A stretch of 64,000 nt of DNA from an uncultured bacterium (lineage in GTDB: Bacteria; Bacteroidota; Rhodothermia; Rhodothermales; UBA10348). The notes under the pieces were generated by a model. That model did no database searches. It was not told where the DNA came from and was given only the letters and a program-made list of their open reading frames with translations. The stretch is taken from NCBI GenBank assembly GCA_943788505.1, contig CALSQR010000002.1:819213-883212 (forward strand), read 5' to 3'. The translations under genes were made by a program, and so were the position numbers. Within the stretch, counting starts at the first letter, position 1, and the number at the start of each line of letters is the position of its first letter. Positions 19,201 to 27,733 of the stretch are shown piece by piece.

Positions 19201-19810
19201 GGATTCTTTCGAAGAGGAAAGAGAACGATTTCAGTTCATGACAGAACAGCTCGCTGACCTTGAGAAAGCCGAGTCGACGTTGATGACAACTATCGACGAG
19301 ATTAACACCACGGCAAGCCAGCGTTTTGAGACCACGTTTGCCGCCATTCGGGAAAATTTCCGAAGCCTGTTCGAAGAGCTGTTTGGTGAAGGTGCTGCCG
19401 CTGATATTGAGCTTGCCGATCCAGATGACCTATTAGAATCAGACGTCACTATTTTTGCGAAGCCACGTGGCAAGAAGCCGACTGTTCTCTCGCAGCTTTC
19501 CGGTGGAGAGAAAACCTTGACCGCGATCGCGCTACTATTCGCGATCTACCTCGTCAAGCCAAGCCCGTTCTGTATTCTCGATGAAGTGGATGCTCCACTC
19601 GACGATGCGAACGTTGATAGGTTCATGCACCTGATCCGGACGTTTTCTGAGTCTACGCAGTTCATCTTGGTAACGCACAACAAGCGAACGATGGAAGCTG
19701 CAGACCGCATGTACGGCATCACGATGCAGGAGCAGGGAGTGTCCCGATTAGTCGGCGTGAAGTTCGATGCAGATGAGGTCGAAGGCGAAGACCTTGAGCA
19801 AGTAGCCTGA
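16256..19810 (+). CDS. smc: Chromosome segregation ATPase SMC
   Basis: An 1184-residue SMC protein that compacts and segregates chromosomes with ScpA/ScpB. Walker A GPNGCGKSN is at 31-39. Long coiled coils flank a hinge domain at about 500-650 (ILNSFDDLSEPVQFLA to EWMDPNGYVHAG). The signature LSGGEKTLTAIALLFA starts at about 1081, and Walker B reads FCILDEVDAPLDDANV. The length matches canonical bacterial SMC. The ATG at 16256 begins the expected MYLSKLELHGFKSFAD. The scpAB genes are not in the window. The gene stands alone, facing the hprK gene at its 3' end. Confidence 0.96.
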   Translation: MYLSKLELHGFKSFADRTVVDFSDGVTVVVGPNGCGKSNIVDAVRWVIGEQRARILRSDKMDSVIFNGTSKRRSLGMAEVMLTIENTRGILPTEYSEVTIGRRLFRSGESEYLLNGVNCRLKDITDLFMDTGMGAGAYSVIELKMIEEILSENAADRRHLFEEAAGITKYKIRRGQTLRKLKSTQGDLDRVRDLTEELDKRVRSLERQAQKASRFKQYDERLHEVELTLGVMEYRQLTQEKEGVSKEIGHFSDAAAGFTAKLAAEEAAHESLRTDHVTREKQVTESQLKLSDHVDKLRAAESDLRIATERLATISRDLMRLDEESKAAVGQKESLLEDLKRYEAEQADVVPAAEQAERELSDAKRMRDEAQQTQQKHQVMLHNLRLQERQLTTDKADRQRQIDRLSSRIEIVTTDLETAKQALEDQSAAGTDMSERHAEVEAAVEAARKVADVAREALQSIESKKDELESGLTAHQVELRNAERSYDSADSEVTLLQGILNSFDDLSEPVQFLASDKGWSANDLVTVADIISCDEEWKVAVNAAMGDLASCIVVRTEKEAAQAIANLRKEEKGRATFLVLDRLPTKKRVATKGAACMADSIRIADTGYQPLVDLVFGSCYLADELDTSATNLHGRVFTRTGEWMDPNGYVHAGSAASEESVSYSRIGRREQLEKAQAALEKAGKRLVDAEKKWDELTAGLQQLGTVEAKQKARDASASLMESEKAHSRLSAETEMASKRRAETQHRITQLEASLLDARTQLAEAEKNVKSLTVQVADVQGKRGDAEAAFAGIEKASLEAFSLFNDANITAVQTRNRLDNLKRELVRVRSDLETLGRRAEERSNAITSLTTQRADLEKRCKELQISITSMQEARGELDAAVSAAKEHLMETKVAISELEARLREIRRERETAMRSESDRAVRQAELATRLEDLLASFEEDFEIDLTSHEMEVPEDFDRSAARMEVSELKNKIRNLGPVNALALDSFEEERERFQFMTEQLADLEKAESTLMTTIDEINTTASQRFETTFAAIRENFRSLFEELFGEGAAADIELADPDDLLESDVTIFAKPRGKKPTVLSQLSGGEKTLTAIALLFAIYLVKPSPFCILDEVDAPLDDANVDRFMHLIRTFSESTQFILVTHNKRTMEAADRMYGITMQEQGVSRLVGVKFDADEVEGEDLEQVA

Positions 19811-19903
19811 TTGGTCGCGAGGCGGGCTCAAAAATGCCGCTCAGGTGAATGGACTCAGACTGAAGGAATGACTCGCGGCTACCCAGCCGCAATTGAGTTC
19901 GGG

Positions 19904-20929
19904 CTACTCGTAATCATGCTCGAAATACTCAATCCCTCGCCCCGGATCAGAAGACGCCATTCCTTTCTTGCGGATCCGCTCGGACAACCGTTCTGCGAAT
20001 ACTTCCGCCGGGTCATACCCATAATGGCGTAATAGGTGGTTCATCGCTATCACCTCGCATAAAACGGTGACATTCTTACCTGGCGTGATCGGTAGCAAGA
20101 CAAGAGGAAGCTGCGCGCCTAGAATGTCGTACGTCTCTTCCATCATACCGAGCCGAGTATACTCTTCGTCCGGATCCCACGGGTGCAGGTTTACAACGAC
20201 TTCAATTCGCTTCTGAAAGCGGATGGCACGAATACCAAACATGGCTCGGACATCGACCAGACCCAATCCGCGAATTTCCATGAAATGCTGGACCAGATCC
20301 GTGCCAGATCCCATTACCACCTGACCTTCTTTTCGTGTAGCCATAACCACGTCGTCTGCGACGAGTCGATGACCACGTTCAACGAGGTCGAGCGCAACTT
20401 CGCTTTTGCCAATTCCGGCAGGACCAATCATCAAAAGCCCTATTCCGTACACATCGATCAGCGACCCATGAAGGGACTGCTGGGGCGCAAATTGGTCTTC
20501 GAGAAAATCCCTCAGCAAATACATGAATCGGGTACTGGGCTCCTCCGTGACATACACAGGAACGCCCGCATTCGTCGCTAAGGCTAGGAGTGGCTCATCT
20601 AGTACGTTACCCTCGGTGCAGATAATGCACGGGATGGGAAATTTGAGCACATTATTGAACGCCTTTTTGCGCTCCTCATCCGTTTCAAGATTGGCGAGGT
20701 AGCGGCATTCCGTATTCCCAAGGACTTGGACCCTCTGATGGGTAAATAATTCCAAATATCCTGCCAGGGCCATTCCAGGACGGTGCAGGTTACTTTCGGT
20801 AATGAGTCGCGTCTCAGCGTCCGTATAGTTGAGCGCCTTAGCGGTCATTCCGACCGATTTTTGAAGCTGTTCGACGGCAAAAGCCACCGAAATTGACTCC
20901 TTCTTGAACATTTTGGCTCTGCGGGCCAT
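19904..20929 (-). CDS. hprK: HPr kinase/phosphorylase
   Basis: Phosphorylates and dephosphorylates a serine of HPr or an HPr-like protein, coupling carbon status to regulation. The N-terminal domain (residues 1-140) is followed by the P-loop kinase domain starting HGSLIDVYGIGLLMIG, with loop GPAGIGKSE (the usual G-x-S-G becomes G-P-A-G), then GHRLVADD and IRGLGLVDVRAMFGI, the HprK signature. The C-terminus includes KNVTVLCEVIAMNHLLR. No HPr or PTS gene is in the window. It is the last gene of the fmt / GHMP / moxR / hprK run; its start is 12 bases after moxR. A second possible start at 20911 would shorten it by six residues. Confidence 0.94.
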   Translation of the reverse strand: MARRAKMFKKESISVAFAVEQLQKSVGMTAKALNYTDAETRLITESNLHRPGMALAGYLELFTHQRVQVLGNTECRYLANLETDEERKKAFNNVLKFPIPCIICTEGNVLDEPLLALATNAGVPVYVTEEPSTRFMYLLRDFLEDQFAPQQSLHGSLIDVYGIGLLMIGPAGIGKSEVALDLVERGHRLVADDVVMATRKEGQVVMGSGTDLVQHFMEIRGLGLVDVRAMFGIRAIRFQKRIEVVVNLHPWDPDEEYTRLGMMEETYDILGAQLPLVLLPITPGKNVTVLCEVIAMNHLLRHYGYDPAEVFAERLSERIRKKGMASSDPGRGIEYFEHDYE

Positions 20930-20941
20930 CAGACGAGGGGC

Positions 20942-21940
20942 TTAGGGTACTTCAACAGTGTCTAGAATACGCTGTACGATATCTTCGCTGCTGATCTCCT
21001 CCGCTTCTGCCTCGTACGTGACGGCGATTCTGTGGCGAAGAACATCCATAGCGATAGACCGAACATCTTCTGGCGTAATGTACGCACGATGCTGAAGGAA
21101 AGCGTGCGCGCGCGCCGCAAGGTTTAGGTTGATCGTGGCACGTGGGGAGGCGCCGTATTCAATGAGCGGCTTCAAAACGCCCAGCCCAACTTGCTCCGGT
21201 TCACGCGAGGCAACCACAAGGTCAACAATGTATTGCTCGACTCTGTCGTCGATGTACAACGCATTCAGCACTTTGCGCGCTTCGAGGATCTGCTCTGGAG
21301 AAACGACCTCTTTTATCTTGGTCTTTTCACCCGTTCTGGCCATGCGCCGCATGATTTCTAGCTCTTCTTCCCTAGTCGGATAACCCACTTTGATCTTCAT
21401 CATGAAGCGATCCACTTGGGCTTCCGGAAGCGGATATGTCCCTTCCTGTTCAATAGGGTTCTGTGTCGCAAGAACGAGGAATGGAGCTTCAAGTGGAAAC
21501 GTCGTATCTCCAATCGTGACTTGCCGTTCCTGCATGCTTTCGAGCAACGCGCTCTGCACCTTTGCCGGAGATCGGTTGATCTCATCCGCAAGAATGATAT
21601 TGGAGAAAATCGGGCCCTTCTTGATCGAGAAGCTCCCCTCCTTCGGATTAAACACTAGCGTTCCCAAAAGGTCAGCTGGCAGGAGGTCAGGAGTAAACTG
21701 GATCCGCTGAAACTGGGTGCCAATGGCTCCTGCAAGAGAAGAAACGGTAAGGGTCTTTGCCAGACCCGGAACGCCTTCAAGCAAGATGTGCCCGTCTCCA
21801 AGCAACCCTACTAGGAGTCGCTCGATCATGTACTTTTGCCCCACCACAACCTTGCCGATTTCCGTCAGAAGGTCGTCAATAAAGGCGCTTTCTTTTGCGA
21901 TGCGTTCGTTCACCGCTGAGATATCAAAGTCCGTGCTCAT
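20942..21940 (-). CDS. MoxR family AAA+ ATPase
   Basis: A 332-residue AAA ATPase of the MoxR group: Walker A LEGVPGLAKT near residue 55, the conserved FQRIQFTPDLLPADLLGT, Walker B IILADEINRSPAKVQSALLE, and a C-terminal lid (GASPRATINLNLAARAHAFL ... VTYEAEAEEISSEDIV). MoxR proteins act as chaperones for metal insertion or complex assembly, usually with DUF58 and VWA partners encoded next door. Here the partners are absent and the gene lies 9 bases after a galactokinase-like gene and 12 bases before hprK, an unusual context. Confidence 0.92.
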   Translation of the reverse strand: MSTDFDISAVNERIAKESAFIDDLLTEIGKVVVGQKYMIERLLVGLLGDGHILLEGVPGLAKTLTVSSLAGAIGTQFQRIQFTPDLLPADLLGTLVFNPKEGSFSIKKGPIFSNIILADEINRSPAKVQSALLESMQERQVTIGDTTFPLEAPFLVLATQNPIEQEGTYPLPEAQVDRFMMKIKVGYPTREEELEIMRRMARTGEKTKIKEVVSPEQILEARKVLNALYIDDRVEQYIVDLVVASREPEQVGLGVLKPLIEYGASPRATINLNLAARAHAFLQHRAYITPEDVRSIAMDVLRHRIAVTYEAEAEEISSEDIVQRILDTVEVP

Positions 21941-21949
21941 CAGGTTGTT

Positions 21950-23227
21950 TTAGATGATAAACGTTTCTATTTCTTCAGTCGTATGTGAGGTTGCCGCCTC
22001 GCGTAAAGAATCCAGAAATGCAGGAAGGGAGAAAGGTTGACCAGCAACCAGCATACATCCTCCTTCCCCTGTCTGAACTACACCGAATATACCGTCTAGC
22101 GAAGCGGATTCCGCAGTTCGAGTAACCAAATCATGGAGTTCACCCGCTGTGTTCCAATCCTGCTGCTTGGAGGCTTGTGATATTAGCATAAGCGCGCCGA
22201 AAAACTGCCAGTCCCCTTTGCGCAGTGCCACAACCATTTTTTGCACGTTTCGATTCTCTGTAACCAAATGTTTCAGCACAGGCCGGCTTTTGCGACCAAC
22301 CAAACTAACTGCCCGATCAAGGTCGCGATGCTCAAGATCCCGTAGGGAGGACACCTCCGAAAACGCCTTCTTCTGGAGATCTGCTAACGCCTTCTGGGCG
22401 GACCGAAAACGGCCGATGGAAGCTTCCATCGGCTGCGTCCAGTCGTGAGATGTCTCTAAGATGGCCCATCCGGGACGATTTGATGATTCTATTTCGATAG
22501 GGAGAAACTCAAATGTCCCTGTATCAACGAGTAAAAATGAATCCACATCATCAGAAGCCAATGTCCCTATGACATAAGCCGGACTGAACCAGTGCCCGTA
22601 CCAACTAGTCAGTCCTTCTATTGACTGATCACGCAGAAGAGTGCGAAATGACTCGGATTCAAGGCTTGGTTCATCGGAGGATGCTTCGATAGCGACGACT
22701 CGGTGCAATGCTTCAAGCACGCTTACGGCACAGGCCGCATGAAAGGCTGCCCCAAGACCGGTAGGAATCGCGCCCACAATTGAAATATCTACTTGAAGCC
22801 CTTTCTCGATTCCTGATGCATGGAAAAGAGATGCCAAGAGGCCTGCAAATCCACTTTGGCCCGCATCTGACAGATCGAATTGGATAATGTCAGGTACTCC
22901 CTCAACAACCATTCGAGAGCGTTCACCATCATGAGAACGCATCGAAACGGCCAACCCCTGCTGGAGGCGCAGAAGTAACGCGAAACCTTTGAAATAGTGT
23001 GTGTGATCAGCAACTACCCCGACACATCCACGACTGAATGTTGTAATCGGCTGACCACCTGCTGCGCCCAGACGATCCATGAGAATAGACCGAGAACGAT
23101 CCATGTATTGGGATGGGCGAAGCACTTCGTTCGCCTGCATACGATTAAGCGCATAAAGGAAAGGTCGAACAAAGGAAGGCGTCATGCCTCCTTCCGTACC
23201 GAGTCGTCTGGGTTCCATGTCAGACAT
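21950..23227 (-). CDS. Divergent galactokinase-like GHMP family protein, motifs degraded
   Basis: A protein of about 425 residues that follows the galactokinase layout but with altered motifs. Motif 1, normally GR-N-IG-H-DY, reads GCVGVVADHTHY, keeping H-T-x-Y but not the Asp. Motif 2, normally P-G-GLSSSA, reads IPTGLGAAFHAACA without the serine run that holds ATP phosphates. Motif 3 (normally TGAG-GG) reads GVVQTGEGGCMLVAG. An alpha-helical middle (QKALADLQKKAFSEVSSL) matches galactokinase position. Either it binds a sugar without phosphorylating it or uses a different substrate. Start ATG 23227 overlaps the end of fmt by 8 bases; ATG 23218 is an alternative. Confidence 0.75.
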   Translation of the reverse strand: MSDMEPRRLGTEGGMTPSFVRPFLYALNRMQANEVLRPSQYMDRSRSILMDRLGAAGGQPITTFSRGCVGVVADHTHYFKGFALLLRLQQGLAVSMRSHDGERSRMVVEGVPDIIQFDLSDAGQSGFAGLLASLFHASGIEKGLQVDISIVGAIPTGLGAAFHAACAVSVLEALHRVVAIEASSDEPSLESESFRTLLRDQSIEGLTSWYGHWFSPAYVIGTLASDDVDSFLLVDTGTFEFLPIEIESSNRPGWAILETSHDWTQPMEASIGRFRSAQKALADLQKKAFSEVSSLRDLEHRDLDRAVSLVGRKSRPVLKHLVTENRNVQKMVVALRKGDWQFFGALMLISQASKQQDWNTAGELHDLVTRTAESASLDGIFGVVQTGEGGCMLVAGQPFSLPAFLDSLREAATSHTTEEIETFII

Positions 23228-24173
23228 CCTCGAATTGTTGACCCACTTCAAGACGCATGCCCCGCACAAAATCGGCTGCGAGAAGACGCTGCTTGCCTTC
23301 CGCCTGAAGTTCTATCAGTTCAATAGCGCCATTGCCACACGCAACAATCAGATCTGGTTCGACAGCAACGATTGTGCCTGCAGATGCCGTTCCACTGGAA
23401 AGACGACTGCGATATAATTTTACTTGGCGGCCCTCAAGCTTTGTAACCGCCCCAGGAATGGGTGATACAGCTCGAATCAGGTTGTGGACTTCTTCTGAGG
23501 CTCGATTCCAATCCACTTTGCAATCTTCCCGGAAGATCTTGGGAGCGGGTGTTGCTAGTGTATCATCCTGGGGCTGCCCTTTAGCCTCACCATCGATAAT
23601 CATTCGTGTGGTCTCGATGACCACTTGGGCGCCCATGATCATCATCCTGTCATGGACCTCTCCGGCGGTTTCATTCGGCCCGATGTCCATCGAGCGCTTC
23701 ATGATAATGGCTCCGGTATCTACTTTGCTCCTCAGGAAAAACGTGGTGACACCCGTCTCTGTCGCACCAGCCATGATCGCCCGGTTGATGGGAGCTGCTC
23801 CACGCCAGGCTGGAAGCAGCGAGCCATGCAGGTTAAAGGTCGCGAGCCTTGAGGCAGCAAACACAGCTTCTGGAAGAATGCGAAAAGCCACGACTACCAT
23901 AATATCAGGCTGCAGCGCGCGGATATCAGTCGCAAACGAATCGCTTTTTACGTCCTCGGGCTCAAGGATTGATTCAATGCCCAATTCAAGTGCAGCCGCC
24001 TTGACAGGAGTAGGTGTCAAAACCTGCCCTCTACCACGTTTTCGATCCGGCCCGGTGACGACTGCAATCGGCTTCAGGCCCGCCGCGGCAAGTGCACGAA
24101 GCGAGGGCACAGCAAAGTCTGGCGTGCCCATGAACACGATGCGTGGCGATATGATGGCGTCCTTTGAATTCAT
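23220..24173 (-). CDS. fmt: Methionyl-tRNA formyltransferase
   Basis: Transfers the formyl group of 10-formyltetrahydrofolate to initiator Met-tRNA. A 317-residue enzyme with RIVFMGTPDFAVPSLRAL at the start, the catalytic region FNLHGSLLPAWRGAAPINRA (Asn, His), the conserved VTTFFLRSKVDTGAII (catalytic Asp), and a C-terminal OB-like domain (GRQVKLYRS to DFVRGMRL). It is the first gene of a four-gene minus-strand run with the galactokinase-like gene, moxR and hprK. The usual partner def (peptide deformylase) is not present. Confidence 0.95.
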   Translation of the reverse strand: MNSKDAIISPRIVFMGTPDFAVPSLRALAAAGLKPIAVVTGPDRKRGRGQVLTPTPVKAAALELGIESILEPEDVKSDSFATDIRALQPDIMVVVAFRILPEAVFAASRLATFNLHGSLLPAWRGAAPINRAIMAGATETGVTTFFLRSKVDTGAIIMKRSMDIGPNETAGEVHDRMMIMGAQVVIETTRMIIDGEAKGQPQDDTLATPAPKIFREDCKVDWNRASEEVHNLIRAVSPIPGAVTKLEGRQVKLYRSRLSSGTASAGTIVAVEPDLIVACGNGAIELIELQAEGKQRLLAADFVRGMRLEVGQQFEDV

Positions 24174-24249
24174 TCTGTCGAATCCCGAAAAAGAGCGTAC
24201 GCTGTTCCCTGAAACCCGTTCTCCCCGTTGGAGATTCCGCTACAAAGCA

Positions 24250-24286
24250 ATAACGCGCCCGCATGCAAAGCCTGCGGGCGCGTTAT
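24250..24286 (-). terminator. Strong hairpin between GWxTD gene and fmt
   Basis: A perfect 14-base inverted repeat (24250-24263 and 24273-24286) with a 9-base loop and a core of CGCGCCCGCA. It lies 37 bases after the stop of the GWxTD gene. Neither side has a clean run of T, so it may terminate weakly or protect a transcript end rather than be a classical intrinsic terminator. Confidence 0.5.
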
Positions 24287-24323
24287 CAAAAGTGTGTCAT
24301 CAATCAAGGCACTTGGGGGAAGC

Positions 24324-25736
24324 TTAATAAAGGCGTGTTCTTTCGTCCCAGACATTAAACAGAAGCTCGTAATCACCGAATCCCGTTTTGTCTACAAAGA
24401 TGAACTGACGACCGATGCGTTCGAATACCCATATTTCGTACGGCTCGTAATCGAAGCTGTGTGGTTTCCGTCTGACATGGTCAGGCTCGCCGAATCGGAC
24501 GAGTACAAAACCTCGGTCTGTCCTCCACCCCTCACGCACGGCGCCGTAATTACGGTTAGCTGCATTGATACGATAGTAGTACGCCTCCATACGCTCATTG
24601 CGGCGAGTGCCCGGCGTAGGATCCCTTTTCTCCCAGAAGTTTTCGAATCGCTGGATTCGTTCAACTTCGTTTGGGGCATCCTTGATAAAGTTCAAATCGC
24701 GCGGCTCCGCGATGTATTCCATTTGTGCGATGGCATCATCTATATCCTCAATATGATTTGCCAACCCATTCCACTCCACCACAAACTGCCGCTCGGTGCG
24801 ATCCAGGACGTCGCCTGTTATGGGATCTGAAACAGCCAGCTCTATTGCGTAGGCTCCCACCCTAAAATCTTCGATAGGAACGGTCACAATGAATTGATTC
24901 TTGCTCGTATTGACGCCGATCGATTCGTTCTCCGTTAGGACCACATCCGTATCGACAATCTCTCCCTCGGGGACATCTTCTGGAATCTCTGAAAGAGAGC
25001 CATCCATTAGCGTTCGGCGAATTACACGGGATACGTCGAGATCGCGTGCCTCAGATGAATAGACCTCATAAAACATGCGGAATCCACCTTCATCACTACC
25101 AACACGGGCGTTGACCCTAGGGATTATGGTGAAGTCTGAGTCGTCGTACGAGTCGATGAGCGTTACATCCGAAACCGTGACCGCACTGTTCATTGGGCGA
25201 ACTGTAACCGGCAGACTGCGAACATACGTCCTATTCGAATTGTGGTCAGACACCTCAAATTCGAATAGATACTTGCCCGGATCCAATGAAATAGTTTGTG
25301 TAGTAAAGTCGAATCGATCATCGGATTGGGTATCCTGATAGGAATTAACCGTAACCGATGCATCCCAAATACGAGACTGTACCAGGTTGCGCAACCGATC
25401 ATCGTCCGACCAGACAATGGCATCGAGCTTGACTTCGTACCCAGCTGAAAAACCAGTCGCTGAGTTGACAAAACTCATCTGCGTGATTGGAACACGCGTG
25501 TAAATATCGACCTTCGGTGCATTTGACCCATCACCCATGCGGCCAGCCACCACATCCACCTCAAAGTCAGCCGTCACCATCTGCGCAAGAGCAGGACGCC
25601 ACGAAAAACTCGATAGAAGTACAACTAGCAATACGAATCGTCCTAGCCAACGGGATCGATTCTGTATGGATATATGTCTTCCGTTGACGATCGTGATCGC
25701 TGCACCTGCAGTTGATAGTAAACCACGACGCTCCAT
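24324..25736 (-). CDS. GWxTD domain protein
   Basis: A 470-residue exported protein: an N-terminal basic stretch is followed by a hydrophobic segment (GRFVLLVVLLSSFSW) ending RPALAQ. The long middle is beta-rich (Ig-like). The C-terminal GWxTD domain is recognised by YYYRINAANRNYG, EGWRTDRGFVLVRFGEPDH and YEIWVFERIGRQFIFVD. GWxTD proteins occur in Bacteroidota and related phyla, often near regulators or proteases; their role is unknown. The gene is separated from fmt by a strong hairpin, so it is likely a separate unit. The start could lie further in; M1 is kept because the signal still follows. Confidence 0.86.
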   Translation of the reverse strand: MERRGLLSTAGAAITIVNGRHISIQNRSRWLGRFVLLVVLLSSFSWRPALAQMVTADFEVDVVAGRMGDGSNAPKVDIYTRVPITQMSFVNSATGFSAGYEVKLDAIVWSDDDRLRNLVQSRIWDASVTVNSYQDTQSDDRFDFTTQTISLDPGKYLFEFEVSDHNSNRTYVRSLPVTVRPMNSAVTVSDVTLIDSYDDSDFTIIPRVNARVGSDEGGFRMFYEVYSSEARDLDVSRVIRRTLMDGSLSEIPEDVPEGEIVDTDVVLTENESIGVNTSKNQFIVTVPIEDFRVGAYAIELAVSDPITGDVLDRTERQFVVEWNGLANHIEDIDDAIAQMEYIAEPRDLNFIKDAPNEVERIQRFENFWEKRDPTPGTRRNERMEAYYYRINAANRNYGAVREGWRTDRGFVLVRFGEPDHVRRKPHSFDYEPYEIWVFERIGRQFIFVDKTGFGDYELLFNVWDERTRLY

Positions 25737-25938
25737 CTACTTCTCGTTTCGGCTATTGTACCAGTTGGTCGTTCAATTCATTGTTCAGAGGCAAATCCAC
25801 AGCTAGCGGACGCTTCGTCACTCTACCAAATATCGGCTTTCTTAGCGCGACAGTCCATCTCCCGTGAACAGACCGTCAATATTTACCTTTGAATGGTAGG
25901 GGACCGTCATCGAACCGGATAGACTGGAATTCTTACCA

Positions 25939-26886
25939 TCATGCCCCAAAAAGTGCCCCTACAAACCGAGGACGATCGAAAAGCTGAAGATCTTCTATCC
26001 CCTCTCCGACGCCAATATATTTTACGGGAATACGGAATTCGTTCGAAATGCCAATCACGATACCCCCTTTGGCTGTTCCGTCTAGTTTGGTCAGCACCAG
26101 TCCAGTCACATCAACTGCATTGGTAAATTCCTGTGCCTGGCGGATGGCATTTTGGCCCGTTGATGCATCGAGTACCAATAAGACCTCATGGGGCGCGCCA
26201 ACAACTTGTTTGTCCATGACGCGCTTAATCTTCGTTAGCTCGTCCATAAGGCCGCCCTTCGTATGTAGTCGCCCGGCTGTATCGATCAAGACTACGTCTA
26301 TGTTTCGGGATTTTGCCGCCGCGATCGTGTCATAAGCAACGGCGGCAGGATCGGCGCCATGGCCCTGCTTAGTAATGGGTACATCAGCACGTTCAGCCCA
26401 GATGTCGAGCTGTTCGGTGGCTGCGGCCCGAAAGGTATCTGCCGCACCCAGCATAACAGATTTTCCTGCTGCTTTGTAGCGGGAGGCCAATTTCCCAATA
26501 GTGGTCGTCTTGCCAACACCGTTGACCCCAACCACCATGATCACATGTGGTGAATTGGGTAGCGGAGCGTCGAAATCTATCGGCTGGGTCGGGTTGTCCG
26601 AAAGCAGTAGACTCGTGATTTCATCTTTGATCAGCGTATTCAGATCATCAATAGACACAAACTTGTCTCTGGAAACCCGATCCTCCACCTGTCGGATAAT
26701 GTCTACCGTTGTTTTTACCCCCACGTCACTGGTCACCAGCAGTTCTTCCAGATCATCAAGCATTTCCTCATCAACTGAATCCTTCCCGCGCACCATTTTA
26801 TTCAGTTTCCCGAAAAAGGAACTGCGCGTTTTCTCAAGCCCTGACTCCAGGATTTCCTGCTGTTTTCCGCGGTTAAAAAGACCCAT
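25939..26886 (-). CDS. ftsY: Signal recognition particle receptor FtsY
   Basis: Docking GTPase for SRP-ribosome complexes at the inner membrane. 315 residues: a short N-terminal part (MGLFNRGKQQEILESGLEKT) lacking the long acidic A domain of E. coli FtsY, a four-helix N domain (LDDLEELLVTSDVGVKTT), then the G domain with GVNGVGKTTTIGKLA, DTFRAAATEQL, IDTAGRLHTKGGLMDEL, TKLDGTAKGG and a GVGEGIEDLQLFD closing motif. The start at 26886 is chosen because the upstream in-frame residues are Cys/Phe/Ser rich and unlike the family. It follows the phosphatidyltransferase gene by about 107 bases. Confidence 0.95.
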   Translation of the reverse strand: MGLFNRGKQQEILESGLEKTRSSFFGKLNKMVRGKDSVDEEMLDDLEELLVTSDVGVKTTVDIIRQVEDRVSRDKFVSIDDLNTLIKDEITSLLLSDNPTQPIDFDAPLPNSPHVIMVVGVNGVGKTTTIGKLASRYKAAGKSVMLGAADTFRAAATEQLDIWAERADVPITKQGHGADPAAVAYDTIAAAKSRNIDVVLIDTAGRLHTKGGLMDELTKIKRVMDKQVVGAPHEVLLVLDASTGQNAIRQAQEFTNAVDVTGLVLTKLDGTAKGGIVIGISNEFRIPVKYIGVGEGIEDLQLFDRPRFVGALFGA

Positions 26887-26993
26887 GCGATCACTATAAA
26901 TGAATGGAGAGGAAAATGAGCACCGAAACAAGAACGCACACCGTGCATCCAGATTCGACACTTTTCAATGTCAGACGGCCGTCATTCGGGGGA

Positions 26994-27620
26994 CTAAGAA
27001 CCCGTTTTGGGGTCTGCAGGATCCGATGCAGCGGGATCCGATGCAGCGGGAGCGTCTCTGAGAATGGAAAAAAACCGGGCCATGTATCGAACGAACGAAT
27101 AGGCTAGCAAAACGACCGATGCCCAGATACAGAACTCCAGAATGGGCGTGTCAGCTTTTAGAAGTGCGGCCAATGCCGTGATGGCCACGGCGGTTACTGC
27201 CACCTTGCCCGACCACAGACTCATCACGATTTTTCCGGTTTTGGTTCTAAGGATGGCTCCGCCGCCAAGAATAACCAGATCGCGCACGATCATCACGGCA
27301 ATAAACCAAAAAGGCAGGCTTGGCTCACTTTCTCGAAAGGTCAACGCGGCGATCACCATAGCGCCGCCCACCTTATCTGCCAACGGATCAAGCAGTTTGC
27401 CCCAATCAGACACGGAGTCAGACCAGCGAGCAATACGACCATCGAAATAATCTGTGGCCACCGCCAGCAAGATCAGGATCATCATCCAGAACAAGGGACC
27501 GTCCTGAAGGATCAGCCACGTGACGGGGATAATCAGAACTAACCTGAACATGCTCAGCATGTTTGGCATCGTCCAGAATCGGCCGAGGTCGGATAGGGAA
27601 TGGGATGTCGAGTCGCTCAT
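26994..27620 (-). CDS. CDP-alcohol phosphatidyltransferase (PgsA-like)
   Basis: A 208-residue integral membrane enzyme with the family motif D-x2-DG-x2-AR-x8-G-x3-D-x3-D, seen as DYFDGRIARWSDSV followed by WGKLLDPLADK. About five or six hydrophobic helices follow. The opening TMPNMLSMFRLVLIIPVTWL matches PgsA-type phosphatidylglycerophosphate synthases, so glycerol-3-phosphate is the likeliest acceptor, but other alcohols cannot be excluded. The tail carries a short repeat (AASDPAASDPADP) encoded by a repeated gcagcgggatcc-like stretch at about 27016-27050. Confidence 0.88.
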   Translation of the reverse strand: MSDSTSHSLSDLGRFWTMPNMLSMFRLVLIIPVTWLILQDGPLFWMMILILLAVATDYFDGRIARWSDSVSDWGKLLDPLADKVGGAMVIAALTFRESEPSLPFWFIAVMIVRDLVILGGGAILRTKTGKIVMSLWSGKVAVTAVAITALAALLKADTPILEFCIWASVVLLAYSFVRYMARFFSILRDAPAASDPAASDPADPKTGS

Positions 27621-27733
27621 GGCGCCAAGATACGGCGTTTCGATGCTAATGTGACGTTGCCAAGCCTCCTCTATCGTGAACTTCCGCTGCAGGAGGAATC
27701 AATAGTGCAGCCCCTTAACGGCTCTGGGGCCTT

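Noticed and set aside
23332-24327. 331-codon open frame on the plus strand
   Set aside because: It lies opposite fmt, which is certain. The translation is a Ser/Thr/Ile/Met-rich mixture without any known motif; long antisense frames are common opposite genes with this codon bias.
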